A stretch of DNA of 8,066 nucleotides from Ghiorsea sp. (lineage in GTDB: Bacteria > Pseudomonadota > Zetaproteobacteria > Mariprofundales > Mariprofundaceae). The translations under genes and the position numbers were made by a program. The stretch spans positions 1 to 8,066 of the forward strand of contig JAUZQX010000082.1 in assembly GCA_030950765.1 (NCBI GenBank), given 5' to 3'. The number at the start of each line of letters is the position of its first letter. Position 1 is the first letter of the stretch. Below are positions 1-5,951 of this stretch, piece by piece. Below the pieces are notes generated by a model. It ran no database searches, was not told the origin of the DNA, and saw only the letters and a list, made by a program, of their open reading frames with translations.

Positions 1-4
1 ATCA

Positions 5-805
5 ATGGAAACAATGATGATTTTAGGTTTAATAAGTGCCGTTTTGATGGGTATGACGCTTGGTGTGTTTGGCGCTGGCGGTTCTATTCTGACCGTTCCG
101 ATTTTAGTATTTCTTATGGGTGTGTCAGCATCTGAAGCCACAGCTTATTCTTTGTTTATTGTAGGTGTAACAGCCGTATTTGGCGCATACACTTATTACA
201 AACAAGACCTCATTCAATTTAAAATAGGTTTTGTGTTTGCCATTCCTGCCTTTATTGGTGTTTACAGTGTTCGACTGTTTCTAATGCCAGCATTACCTGA
301 GCATATTGCAAGCATTGGTAGTTATGATTTGAGTAAAGATGCTTTGGTGCTTATCGTATTCTCACTGATTATGATTATGGCAGCTTATGCCATGATTAAA
401 CCATCCAAAGTTGAATCTACTGAGCAAAACAAGACACTTAATTTCCCATTGATTGCTGTGGAAGGTTTGGTTGTTGGTGGTGTTACAGGGTTTGTCGGTG
501 CAGGTGGTGGGTTTTTGATTATACCAGCTTTAGTGATTCTCGCAGGGCTTTCGATGAAACAAGCAGTGGGTACATCTTTGATGATTATTGCCTTTAAATC
601 GCTATTGGGTTTTGTGGGTGATATTCAAGCAGGGCTAATGATTGATTGGACCCTTTTACTTCAAGTGGTTGGTTTATCCATTGTGGGTGTGTTTATTGGT
701 GAACGCATTGCCAGAAAAGTAGATGGTAATAAGTTGAAACCGGCATTCGGCTACTTTGTGTTGGTGATGGGCATTGGCATATTAATCCGTGAAATTTTGA
801 TTTAG
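5..805 (+). CDS. TauE/SafE-family sulfite/anion permease
   Basis: Predicted inner-membrane transporter of the TauE/SafE family (formerly DUF81), whose members move sulfite, sulfoacetate, taurine-derived or other organic anions across the cytoplasmic membrane. The 266 residues are mostly hydrophobic, with about seven or eight likely membrane segments, and the length is normal for the family. The two-fold internal repeat typical of the family is visible: a glycine-rich GVFGAGG at residues 20-26 near the start of the first half and GFVGAGGG at 162-169 in the second, each followed by an Ile/Pro-rich helix (LTVPIL and LIIPAL). A hydrophilic link around residues 132-146 joins the halves. The start lies only four bases into the window, so the ribosome-binding site cannot be judged and the true start could be upstream. 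The rhodanese gene follows after 11 bases, which favours a sulfur-related substrate. The actual substrate is not known. Confidence 0.88.
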   Translation: METMMILGLISAVLMGMTLGVFGAGGSILTVPILVFLMGVSASEATAYSLFIVGVTAVFGAYTYYKQDLIQFKIGFVFAIPAFIGVYSVRLFLMPALPEHIASIGSYDLSKDALVLIVFSLIMIMAAYAMIKPSKVESTEQNKTLNFPLIAVEGLVVGGVTGFVGAGGGFLIIPALVILAGLSMKQAVGTSLMIIAFKSLLGFVGDIQAGLMIDWTLLLQVVGLSIVGVFIGERIARKVDGNKLKPAFGYFVLVMGIGILIREILI

Positions 806-816
806 AGGGCAAGAAA

Positions 817-1176
817 ATGAAGTATTCAAATAAATTCCAAAGTATGGCAGATGCAGCACGGTCGCGTGTTGATGAGGTTCTGCCAAAAGATGTGGATGGG
901 CTTTTACAAAGTGGAGCGATTGCATTGGATATCCGTGATAAAGAAGAGCATGATAACGACCATATTCAAGGTTCGCTCAATATTAGCCGTGGTAAATTGG
1001 AAATGATTGTTGAAAGTAAGATTCCTGATTTGAACACGACTATCCTTTGCTATTGCAACGCATTTAATCGCGGTGCTTTGTCTGCGGACAGCTTGCGTAG
1101 CATGGGTTATCAAAATGCAAAGCTGATTGCAGGTGGGTTGCTGGCATACCGAAAGCTTGATTCAGTTGCAGGGTAA
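817..1176 (+). CDS. Single-domain rhodanese (sulfurtransferase)
   Basis: A 119-residue protein with one rhodanese domain. Such proteins carry sulfane sulfur as a persulfide on a catalytic cysteine and pass it to cyanide, thiols or partner proteins in the cytoplasm. Family marks seen are ALDIRDKEEHDNDHIQGS at about 36-53 (the usual DVRxxxEfxxGHIpGA region), the active-site loop CNAFNR with Cys80 as the likely nucleophile and Arg85 at the end of the six-residue loop, and MGYQNAKLIAGGL at 96-108. A second cysteine, Cys78, sits two residues before the catalytic one. No signal peptide is seen. A GAGGG ribosome-binding site (805-809) lies seven bases before the ATG and overlaps the permease stop codon, so the two genes are very likely cotranscribed. 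The pairing with a TauE/SafE permease is common in sulfur-oxidising or sulfur-detoxifying bacteria. Confidence 0.9.
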   Translation: MKYSNKFQSMADAARSRVDEVLPKDVDGLLQSGAIALDIRDKEEHDNDHIQGSLNISRGKLEMIVESKIPDLNTTILCYCNAFNRGALSADSLRSMGYQNAKLIAGGLLAYRKLDSVAG

Positions 1177-1204
1177 GTAACTGCTTCATTAAAGGGGCGT
1201 ACTG

Positions 1205-1783
1205 ATGGAATCAATCATATTACTTTGGCTCTATACGCTTGCTTTTGCTGTGTTACATAGCCTGATGGCGACAAACAGCTTGAAGACCAAGCTTTATGCC
1301 AAAGGTGTGACAACGCAATATTATCGCCTGTTTTATTCCGTGTTTGGCATCATTACGACGTTGATTTGGTTATGGATGATTTATCCGCTTGCTGATGCGC
1401 GTTTGTACCAAGTTGATGGTTTTGTCCGTTATCTTTTGTATGCAATGCAAGTCGTGGGCTTGTTAATTGCGATGGCTGCATTTATGCCTATTGATGGTGC
1501 AGTATTTTTGGGCTTGAAGAAAGCAGAACAAAGCAGCGACCCATTTATTGTGCAAGGTGTGTTTAAATATATTCGTCATCCCATGTATGCAGGGTTTATG
1601 TTGTTTTTATTGGCAAAACCCGAACAAAGTGTGATAAGTTTTCATTTTGCTTTGGCTGTGAGTTTGTATTTCATCATAGGTTCAAAGTTTGAAGAAAAAC
1701 GTATGCTTGCCGAGCATCCAAGTTATGCGGATTATCAGCAAAAGGTGGGTGCATTTATCCCCAAGCTTTGGAACAGGAGTTAG
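1205..1783 (+). CDS. Membrane methyltransferase, isoprenylcysteine carboxyl methyltransferase/NnrU/PEMT-like
   Basis: A 192-residue integral membrane protein of the superfamily that includes isoprenylcysteine carboxyl methyltransferase, phospholipid N-methyltransferases, NnrU and methanethiol S-methyltransferase MddA. These use S-adenosylmethionine bound at the membrane face. Visible marks are an early FAVLHSLMAT helix (about 14-23), several hydrophobic helices, the signature YIRHPMYAGF at 122-131, and the C-terminal FEEKRMLAEHPSYADYQQKV (about 162-181), where the paired glutamates 163-164 and the tyrosines are typical. The closing FIPKLW is also usual. The ATG is preceded by AAAGGGG (1191-1197) with a seven-base gap. 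It follows the rhodanese by 28 bases, and its stop lies two bases before the next methyltransferase start, so it belongs to the same operon. The substrate cannot be read from the sequence: a thiol, a lipid headgroup or another membrane-soluble acceptor are all possible. Confidence 0.8.
   Translation: MESIILLWLYTLAFAVLHSLMATNSLKTKLYAKGVTTQYYRLFYSVFGIITTLIWLWMIYPLADARLYQVDGFVRYLLYAMQVVGLLIAMAAFMPIDGAVFLGLKKAEQSSDPFIVQGVFKYIRHPMYAGFMLFLLAKPEQSVISFHFALAVSLYFIIGSKFEEKRMLAEHPSYADYQQKVGAFIPKLWNRS
1775..1779 (+). promoter_or_regulatory. Ribosome-binding site that fixes the TPMT-like start
   Basis: AGGAG lies six bases before the ATG at 1786, inside the last codons of the upstream gene. A TTG at 1768 would give a protein six residues longer and is upstream of this site, so the ATG at 1786 is the better start. 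Confidence 0.75.
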
Positions 1784-1785
1784 TT

Positions 1786-2379
1786 ATGCCAGATTGGGAA
1801 CAATTGTATCAAGAGCAAGACACGGGCTGGGACAGAGGCGAGATTAGCCCTGCATTACACACATTTATAAATAAAGGTGCGCTGGATGATGTGAAATCAG
1901 TGTTGATTCCAGGTTGTGGGCGAGGTTATGAGGTTGTGGAGCTTGCCAAGCGTGGTTTTGATGTCACAGCTCTCGACTTAGCTCCTTCCGCCATTGCACA
2001 CTTGAACCAGATGTTACAAGAAGCGGGGGTAGCGGCGAACACGGTGTGTACTGATATTTTTGAATACCATGCACCGAAAAGTTTTGATGCGATATATGAG
2101 CAGACTTGTTTATGTGCAATTGAGCCATCAGAGCGTAAAAAATATGCAGCACAAGTGTACATATGGCTTAAACCACAAGGCAAACTATTGCTCAACATGA
2201 TGCAAACAGGTGATGCGGGTGGTCCACCATTTCATTGTGATTTGATGGACATGAAAGCTCTGTTTCCAAGTGATACATGGGTTTGGCAAGAAGAGCCACC
2301 CTTTATGACACACCGCAATCGCAAGTCACCCCGCTTTGAGTTGGGTTATATTTTAACCAAACTGGAGAAGGAAACATGA
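1786..2379 (+). CDS. TPMT-like class I S-adenosylmethionine methyltransferase
   Basis: A 197-residue soluble methyltransferase resembling the thiopurine S-methyltransferase family. Bacterial members methylate thiols and selenium or tellurium compounds, and plant and bacterial relatives methylate halide, thiocyanate or hydrosulfide ions. Family features seen are the N-terminal WEQLYQEQDTGWDRGEISPAL (Trp4, Trp15, Asp16), the SAM-binding motif I VLIPGCGRGYEVVELAKRG at 39-57, TALDLAPSAI at 61-70 for the ribose-binding acidic residue, the CTDIFEY segment at 88-94, the EQTCLCAI segment at 105-112, and GGPPFH at 145-150. It is slightly shorter than typical bacterial Tpm proteins (near 215 residues). 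It starts two bases after the membrane methyltransferase and overlaps the next gene by ATGA, so the three are translationally linked. Thiol, selenite or tellurite-related methylation is the best guess; the acceptor is unproven. Confidence 0.82.
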   Translation: MPDWEQLYQEQDTGWDRGEISPALHTFINKGALDDVKSVLIPGCGRGYEVVELAKRGFDVTALDLAPSAIAHLNQMLQEAGVAANTVCTDIFEYHAPKSFDAIYEQTCLCAIEPSERKKYAAQVYIWLKPQGKLLLNMMQTGDAGGPPFHCDLMDMKALFPSDTWVWQEEPPFMTHRNRKSPRFELGYILTKLEKET

Positions 2380-2597
2380 AAGATTTTATCATCAATATAC
2401 CCTATACAATTTTAATTGGCGCAGCCATTTTAATGGCATTGATGCCATTTCAACCTGAACCGCATTTGGTGCAAAAGTTTGATATGTTGGTGGCAGGTAA
2501 CCTTACTAGACCGTTGGACATGTTTGATGTGCTTTGGCATTTTCTGCCCACCATTTTACTCATTACGAAGTTTATTCTTTCTAAAAAAGAAGGGTAG
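2376..2597 (+). CDS. Small conserved two-helix membrane protein
   Basis: A 73-residue protein with two probable membrane helices, about residues 8-25 and 52-67. They are joined by a polar segment, PEPHLVQKFDMLVAGNLTRP (28-47), which continues with LDMFD. This middle segment looks conserved rather than random. I recall short proteins of this shape with a PEPH and RP-x-D-x-FD-x-x-x-H pattern in many proteobacteria, often labelled RND transporter by automatic annotation. At 73 residues it cannot be an RND pump, and no function should be taken from that label. The ATG overlaps the upstream stop (ATGA), and a GGAG at 2364-2367 lies eight bases ahead, so translation is coupled to the TPMT-like gene. 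It ends in a lysine-rich tail (SKKEG), which by the positive-inside rule suggests a cytoplasmic C-terminus. It is the last gene of the five-gene run. Confidence 0.75.
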   Translation: MKDFIINIPYTILIGAAILMALMPFQPEPHLVQKFDMLVAGNLTRPLDMFDVLWHFLPTILLITKFILSKKEG

Positions 2598-2619
2598 TTT
2601 TCTGGAAAGAAATTTTTTT
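2575..2619 (+). terminator. Possible weak Rho-independent terminator after the five-gene run
   Basis: TTCTTTC (2575-2581) and GAAAGAA (2605-2611) are perfect inverted repeats, an inner AAAA/TTTT pairing is possible, and a run of seven T follows at 2613-2619. The stem overlaps the end of the small membrane protein gene and is AU-rich, so it would be unstable. It is listed because of its place and its T-run. Confidence 0.35.
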
Positions 2620-2627
2620 ATGACGTT

Positions 2628-2656
2628 TTGAAATACAAAATAGTTTTACCTATAAA
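2628..2656 (+). promoter_or_regulatory. Sigma70-type promoter for secB
   Basis: TTGAAA (2628-2633, four of six consensus bases) and TATAAA (2651-2656, five of six) are separated by exactly 17 bases. Transcription would begin near 2662-2665, giving a leader of about 35 bases before the secB ATG at 2698. This gives secB its own promoter, separate from the upstream operon. Confidence 0.65.
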
Positions 2657-2697
2657 ATTTGCTAAACTTCGCCCAATAATTATATCGAGAGGCAAAC

Positions 2698-3174
2698 ATG
2701 GCTGAAACCCAAGCAACAGATGATGCACCAATCTTTAATTTACAACGGATTTATGTTAAAGATATTTCTTTTGAAAACCCGAATGCGCCAGAGGTGTTTG
2801 CCGAGGCAAACAAACAGCCTAAAGTGAAAATGAGTTTGGATTTATCCCATCGCAAGGTGAATGATGAACATTGGGAAGTAACCATCAAAATCAACGCGGA
2901 AACCCGTGTCCAAGAGTCGGATAAATTGATTTTTGAAATTGAAGTGGAACAAGCCGGTGTATTTTTCTTTCACAAGATTCCTGAAGAACACGTACCATTG
3001 TTGCTCAATGTGGATTGCCCAACCATTATATTCCCATATACCCGCCAAATCATTAGTCAATTGAGTGTGGATGGTGGGTTTATGCCGTTTACCTTAGAGC
3101 CTGTAAACTTTAATGCGTTATATCAAAACAAGCTACAAGAGGCGAAAGAACAAAAGAACGCAACCGTACAATAA
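2698..3174 (+). CDS. secB: Protein-export chaperone SecB
   Basis: SecB is the tetrameric cytoplasmic chaperone that binds unfolded precursor proteins and delivers them to SecA for export through SecYEG. The 158-residue length matches the family (155 in E. coli). Clear family segments are FNLQRIYVKDISFENPNAP at 13-31, EVEQAGVFF at 82-90, the highly conserved CPTIIFPYTRQIISQL at 107-122, and PFTLEPVNFNALY at 130-142 in the C-terminal half. The charged tail after residue 145 is variable in the family. A ribosome-binding site AGAGG (2688-2692) lies five bases before the ATG. The usual neighbours of secB in enterics (grxC, gpsA) are absent here, so it stands as a single-gene unit with its own promoter. 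It ends facing the minus-strand run. Confidence 0.97.
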   Translation: MAETQATDDAPIFNLQRIYVKDISFENPNAPEVFAEANKQPKVKMSLDLSHRKVNDEHWEVTIKINAETRVQESDKLIFEIEVEQAGVFFFHKIPEEHVPLLLNVDCPTIIFPYTRQIISQLSVDGGFMPFTLEPVNFNALYQNKLQEAKEQKNATVQ

Positions 3175-3186
3175 TCATAGTTTGAA

Positions 3187-3221
3187 GTTGGGTGTAGCGC
3201 GCTTAGCTGTTTACACCCAAC
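3187..3221. terminator. Hairpin between convergent secB and the spermidine-synthase-like gene
   Basis: GTTGGGTGTA (3187-3196) and TACACCCAAC (3212-3221) form a perfect 10-bp inverted repeat with a 15-base loop. It begins 12 bases after the secB stop, and the loop contains the stop codon of the minus-strand gene (3203-3205). The position fits a shared, two-way terminator. There is no strong T-run on either side, so it may act as an RNA 3'-end stabiliser or with Rho rather than as a classical terminator. Confidence 0.55.
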
Positions 3222-3874
3222 CAAATCATATGTTTACTACCTTTTTTGCCGTGTGCACGACATGGAACTTCTGTTGTTTTAAAACCAGCTTGTTTCATAC
3301 GTTTGGTAAAACGTGGCTCAGGAAATGCAGACCAAACACCAAGTATACCGCGCGGTTTTAAAGCTGTTTTTGCAGCCTTTAAACCACTTGGGCTATACAA
3401 TGCACCATTTTCTTCTCGGGTTAGACCTTCAGGGCCATTATCTACATCCAAAAGGATGGCATCAAAAGTTTGTGCACTGTTTCGAATCAATTTACCCACA
3501 TCACCTTCATAAATTTGCACCCGTTTATCGTCTAAAGGGTTGCCTGCAAGATGTGCTAAGTGGGTTTGATTCCATTGGATAACAGCAGGTACAAGCTCTG
3601 CAATGGTAACGGTAGCCTTTTCGTGAACATGTTTTAGTGCTTCAGCCAAGGTGAAACCCATGCCTAAACCACCAATTAGAATATGTGTTTCAGGTTTATT
3701 TCGAAAAGGTTTGCAGCCCAACACCGCCAACACATCTTCAGATGAATGCATGCGGCTATTCATCAGCTCAGAATAACCTGTTTTGATGGAATATTCATCA
3801 CCACGGCGATATAATTTCATCTCTTTGGCTTGCCCTGCAACGGCGGATGTGTCCAATAGTTCCCAAGCTCGCAT
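3203..3874 (-). CDS. Spermidine-synthase-like SAM-binding protein (putative methyltransferase)
   Basis: A 223-residue protein with the Rossmann fold of the spermidine synthase/methyltransferase group. Motif I reads ILIGGLGMGFTLAEAL at 65-80, followed by AELVPAVIQWNQ at 92-103, where Glu93 would contact the ligand ribose. EGDVGKLI lies at 123-130, and ILLDVDNGPEGLT (140-152) replaces the catalytic DSSDP region of true spermidine synthases. The C-terminus KHMIWLG is also conserved in this subgroup. I recognise the combination GGLGMGFTL, ELVPAV, LLDVDNGPEGLT and H-x-IWL as a widespread, functionally undefined subgroup usually annotated spermidine synthase-like. The changed catalytic loop and shorter length (about 290 is usual for SpeE) argue against polyamine synthesis. 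The start has AGAGAG about ten bases upstream. It follows the VF530-like gene by 18 bases and is probably in the same operon. Confidence 0.8.
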   Translation of the reverse strand: MRAWELLDTSAVAGQAKEMKLYRRGDEYSIKTGYSELMNSRMHSSEDVLAVLGCKPFRNKPETHILIGGLGMGFTLAEALKHVHEKATVTIAELVPAVIQWNQTHLAHLAGNPLDDKRVQIYEGDVGKLIRNSAQTFDAILLDVDNGPEGLTREENGALYSPSGLKAAKTALKPRGILGVWSAFPEPRFTKRMKQAGFKTTEVPCRAHGKKGSKHMIWLGVNS

Positions 3875-3892
3875 GGTTAAAAAGCTCTCTGT

Positions 3893-4171
3893 TTAATCAA
3901 CATCTGGCCAAGGGCTGTTTGATTTTTTAACAGGTTTTTCAACACCATTTTTTTCGTCCAGCATATCTTTATATAAATATTCAACTTTGGTACGTGCCCA
4001 AGGTGTTCTGCGTAAAAATGCTAGGCTAGAGTTAATGGATGGATTCATATTAAAGCAGCGAATTTTGACATGAATGCCCAACTCACCCCATCCGTAATAC
4101 GATACCAATTCTTCCAATATCATTTTCAGGGTTTTGCCGTGCATAGGGTCTTGTTCAGTTTGTTGTGTCAT
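3893..4171 (-). CDS. VF530-family (DUF2132) small DNA-binding protein
   Basis: A 92-residue protein matching the VF530 family (DUF2132), named after a Vibrio fischeri protein of known structure and annotated as DNA-binding. Family features seen are DPMHGKTLKMILEELVSYYG at 8-27, GWGELG (27-32), IRCFNMNPSINSSLAFLRRT at 37-56 and PWARTKVEYLY at 57-67. These match the usual pattern of NPLHG, YGW, NCF-x-x-x-PSI-x-SSL-x-FLR-x-TPWAR. The tail beyond residue 70 is charged and low in complexity. The start overlaps the stop of the PagL-like gene by ATGA, so translation is likely coupled; no strong ribosome-binding site is seen. The biological role of the family is undefined, and nothing here links it functionally to its neighbours. 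Confidence 0.88.
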   Translation of the reverse strand: MTQQTEQDPMHGKTLKMILEELVSYYGWGELGIHVKIRCFNMNPSINSSLAFLRRTPWARTKVEYLYKDMLDEKNGVEKPVKKSNSPWPDVD

Positions 4172-4716
4172 GGTTGATTAAACCTATAATGCAGTTGTAA
4201 TAAGTAAAGGTTTACCCCCGCATTGGGCTCGGTAATACCTGCATTGGATAAATGTCTTGCTCTGGCAATCAATGACCATGTTGGGTCAAGCTTCAGCCCC
4301 ACACCAATAACCGAGTTGAATTCAAATGCGGTGTCCAGTCGTTTGGTTTGCCCCGGGCGTGAAAAAAGGTGCGGGCCAAAACCTGCTTCAAGGAAAACTT
4401 TACCCAAAGCCGTGGGCATATCTTGGGTGCGTACCAATAGGTTGGCTGAAAGGTGGTAGGCAGTATCTCCCGTTTGCGTCCACTTACTTTGTGATATTCC
4501 AATATCTAAGAATGGTTCATGCAGCCATTCTTGTAAGAAGTGTAGGGGTGGTGTGACATGTTGAACAATATCAACTTGAACCCATTGGCTAACATCGATG
4601 CCACGTCCATAGCTAATACCAATTTCTTCCAAACTATATAATTCTTCAGCAGCGCTTGCTTTGGCGGGAAGAAAACCAAGTAATGTTATCAATATTATAG
4701 CTTTTCGTTTCATCAT
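4168..4716 (-). CDS. PagL-like lipid A 3-O-deacylase / acyloxyacyl hydrolase
   Basis: Predicted outer-membrane beta-barrel enzyme of the PagL family, which removes the 3-O acyl chain from lipid A. From the ATG at 4716 the protein is 182 residues and opens with a typical signal peptide: MMKRK, a hydrophobic core, then a likely cleavage after AKASA. Alternating hydrophobic strands follow, and the protein ends in LYLLQLHYRF-NQP, close to an outer-membrane C-terminal strand. The active-site segment is ARARHLSNAGITEPNAG: the HxSN motif (His155, Ser157, Asn158) matches the catalytic His and Ser of PagL. From my memory of Pseudomonas PagL, the third catalytic residue, Glu, falls 14 residues after the His; here that position is Asn169. 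An in-frame ATG at 4731 would add five residues but puts a His-containing stretch before the signal peptide. No start has a clear ribosome-binding site. It is first in the minus-strand run. Confidence 0.75.
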   Translation of the reverse strand: MMKRKAIILITLLGFLPAKASAAEELYSLEEIGISYGRGIDVSQWVQVDIVQHVTPPLHFLQEWLHEPFLDIGISQSKWTQTGDTAYHLSANLLVRTQDMPTALGKVFLEAGFGPHLFSRPGQTKRLDTAFEFNSVIGVGLKLDPTWSLIARARHLSNAGITEPNAGVNLYLLQLHYRFNQP

Positions 4717-4758
4717 AATGTGTCGTATCATGGTGTTAATTCTTACAAAATCTACACT

Positions 4759-4774
4759 TATATAAGCTTATATA
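4759..4774. promoter_or_regulatory. 16-bp AT-rich palindrome in a divergent promoter region
   Basis: TATATAAG followed by CTTATATA is a perfect palindrome, within the very AT-rich stretch between the PagL-like gene and truC. It contains TATAAG on both strands, so it could supply a -10 element in each direction, or be an operator. No convincing -35 element was found for either, so this is a candidate only. Confidence 0.35.
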
Positions 4775-4806
4775 TATTCATGTTTTTAACCGCTACGCTG
4801 TGGCTC

Positions 4807-5565
4807 ATGTGTAGCGAACAAAATAATATTACTCCTGATGAACCGTTGGATATTCTTTATCAAGATGAATATTTGGTTGCGGTGCATAAACCTTCGGGTT
4901 TGTTGGTGCATCGCTCTATGATTGATAAATATGAGACACGCTTTGCCTTGCAAATGGTGCGCAATCAAGTGGGGCAGCATGTTTACCCTGTGCATCGCTT
5001 GGATAAACCAACATCGGGTGTGCTTTTATTTGCTTTAAACCCAGAAGTAGCCAAACAAGTGGGTGAGCAGTTTGCAGCACATACGGTTGAAAAATCATAT
5101 CTTGCCGTGGTGCGTGGTTTCACGGATGAAAGTGGCATCATCGATTATGCCCTCAAAGAAGAGTTGGATAAAAAGAGCGATAAACGCGCCAAGCAGGATA
5201 AAACGCCGCAAAATGCGGTCACGCATTACGAACGGCTAGCCACGGTTGAACTTGATGAGCCAGTAGGTCGGTATAAAACTTCAAGATATAGTCTGGTTCG
5301 TTTAACACCGAAAACAGGGCGTAAACATCAACTGCGGCGGCACTTAAAGCATATCTTTCATCCTATCGTGGGTGATACCACGCATGGCGATGGTAAACAT
5401 AATCAGATGTTTCGTGATAAGCTGAACTGCCATCGCTTGCTGCTGGCTGCAACATGCCTAAGCTTTGAGCACCCTGTATCCCATGAGAAGATACGCATTG
5501 AAGCGGGTTTGAATGATGTTTTTACAGATATTCTTCAGCGTTTGCATTGGTTGGATAAAGTTTAA
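4807..5565 (+). CDS. truC: tRNA pseudouridine(65) synthase TruC
   Basis: RluA-family pseudouridine synthase of the TruC type, which converts uridine 65 of certain tRNAs to pseudouridine. From the ATG at 4807 it has 252 residues, close to E. coli TruC (about 260). The catalytic motif is VYPVHRLDKPTSGVLLFALN, with Asp66 the nucleophile. The TruC-like start ILYQDEYLVAVHKPSGLLVH (residues 16-35) and the RNA-binding TGRKHQLRRHLKHIFHPIVG (171-190 or so) followed by DTTHGDGKHN are all present. The reading frame stays open back to 4720, but that would add a hydrophobic stretch not found in the family and run into the divergent PagL-like gene, so the internal ATG is preferred. No ribosome-binding site is obvious in front of it. 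The next gene starts 12 bases after the stop, so it is probably cotranscribed. Confidence 0.93.
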   Translation: MCSEQNNITPDEPLDILYQDEYLVAVHKPSGLLVHRSMIDKYETRFALQMVRNQVGQHVYPVHRLDKPTSGVLLFALNPEVAKQVGEQFAAHTVEKSYLAVVRGFTDESGIIDYALKEELDKKSDKRAKQDKTPQNAVTHYERLATVELDEPVGRYKTSRYSLVRLTPKTGRKHQLRRHLKHIFHPIVGDTTHGDGKHNQMFRDKLNCHRLLLAATCLSFEHPVSHEKIRIEAGLNDVFTDILQRLHWLDKV

Positions 5566-5577
5566 GGAGAGACACAC

Positions 5578-5949
5578 ATGGCACGAGCATTAAAAATATT
5601 TATGCGCGGCAAGAGTATTACCCAACTGCAATTGGTATTGCAGCGTATGGGTTATGAGATAAACGACCAAAAAGCATTGTTTGGCACAAATACCCGCGAT
5701 GCCGTCAAAAGCTTTCAAAAGCAGCAGGGCTTAAAACCCACGGGTATTGTGGATGATGCGTTGATGAAACAAATATCTGGCGGTGTGCCAGTGCCTGCGG
5801 AAGATGAAAAACCAAGTAAAAGTAACATGATGCCAAGCAACCAAAAAGAGTTGGATGCTTTGGTGCGTTTGCTCATTGCCAAAGGTGTGTTCAGCCAAGA
5901 AGAATGGGATAAAGAAAAGAAGAAAGTAACACCAAGCAGCTTGATTTAA
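5578..5949 (+). CDS. Peptidoglycan-binding-domain protein without signal peptide
   Basis: A 123-residue protein with one PG_binding_1-type helical domain at about residues 11-67. The hallmark is FGTNTRDAVKSFQKQQGLKP (35-54), then TGIVDDALMKQI, preceded by an LVLQRMGY repeat helix. A proline- and serine-rich linker follows (about 69-88). The protein ends with a short amphipathic helix, ELDALVRLLIAKGVFSQEEW (91-110), of the kind seen in small oligomerisation tails. There is no signal peptide or membrane helix in the predicted protein, although the domain normally works in the periplasm. The start is well supported: AAGGAG (5564-5569) lies eight bases before the ATG and overlaps the truC stop. 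The next gene begins two bases after the stop. The domain may bind something other than murein here. Confidence 0.78.
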   Translation: MARALKIFMRGKSITQLQLVLQRMGYEINDQKALFGTNTRDAVKSFQKQQGLKPTGIVDDALMKQISGGVPVPAEDEKPSKSNMMPSNQKELDALVRLLIAKGVFSQEEWDKEKKKVTPSSLI

Positions 5950-5951
5950 AC

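Noticed and set aside
1768..1785. TTG start for the TPMT-like gene
   Set aside because: It lies upstream of the AGGAG ribosome-binding site, which is well placed for the ATG at 1786.
3113..3582. Three plus-strand open frames opposite the spermidine-synthase-like gene
   Set aside because: They are shadows of a well-conserved minus-strand gene, with no family motifs of their own.
4168..4731. ATG at 4731 as the PagL-like start
   Set aside because: It adds MIRHI before an otherwise standard signal peptide and has no better ribosome-binding site. It cannot be fully ruled out.
4720..4806. N-terminal extension of truC with a hydrophobic stretch
   Set aside because: TruC proteins do not carry such a segment. 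It would overlap the divergent PagL-like gene and covers an AT-rich promoter-like region. The ATG at 4807 gives the normal family length.
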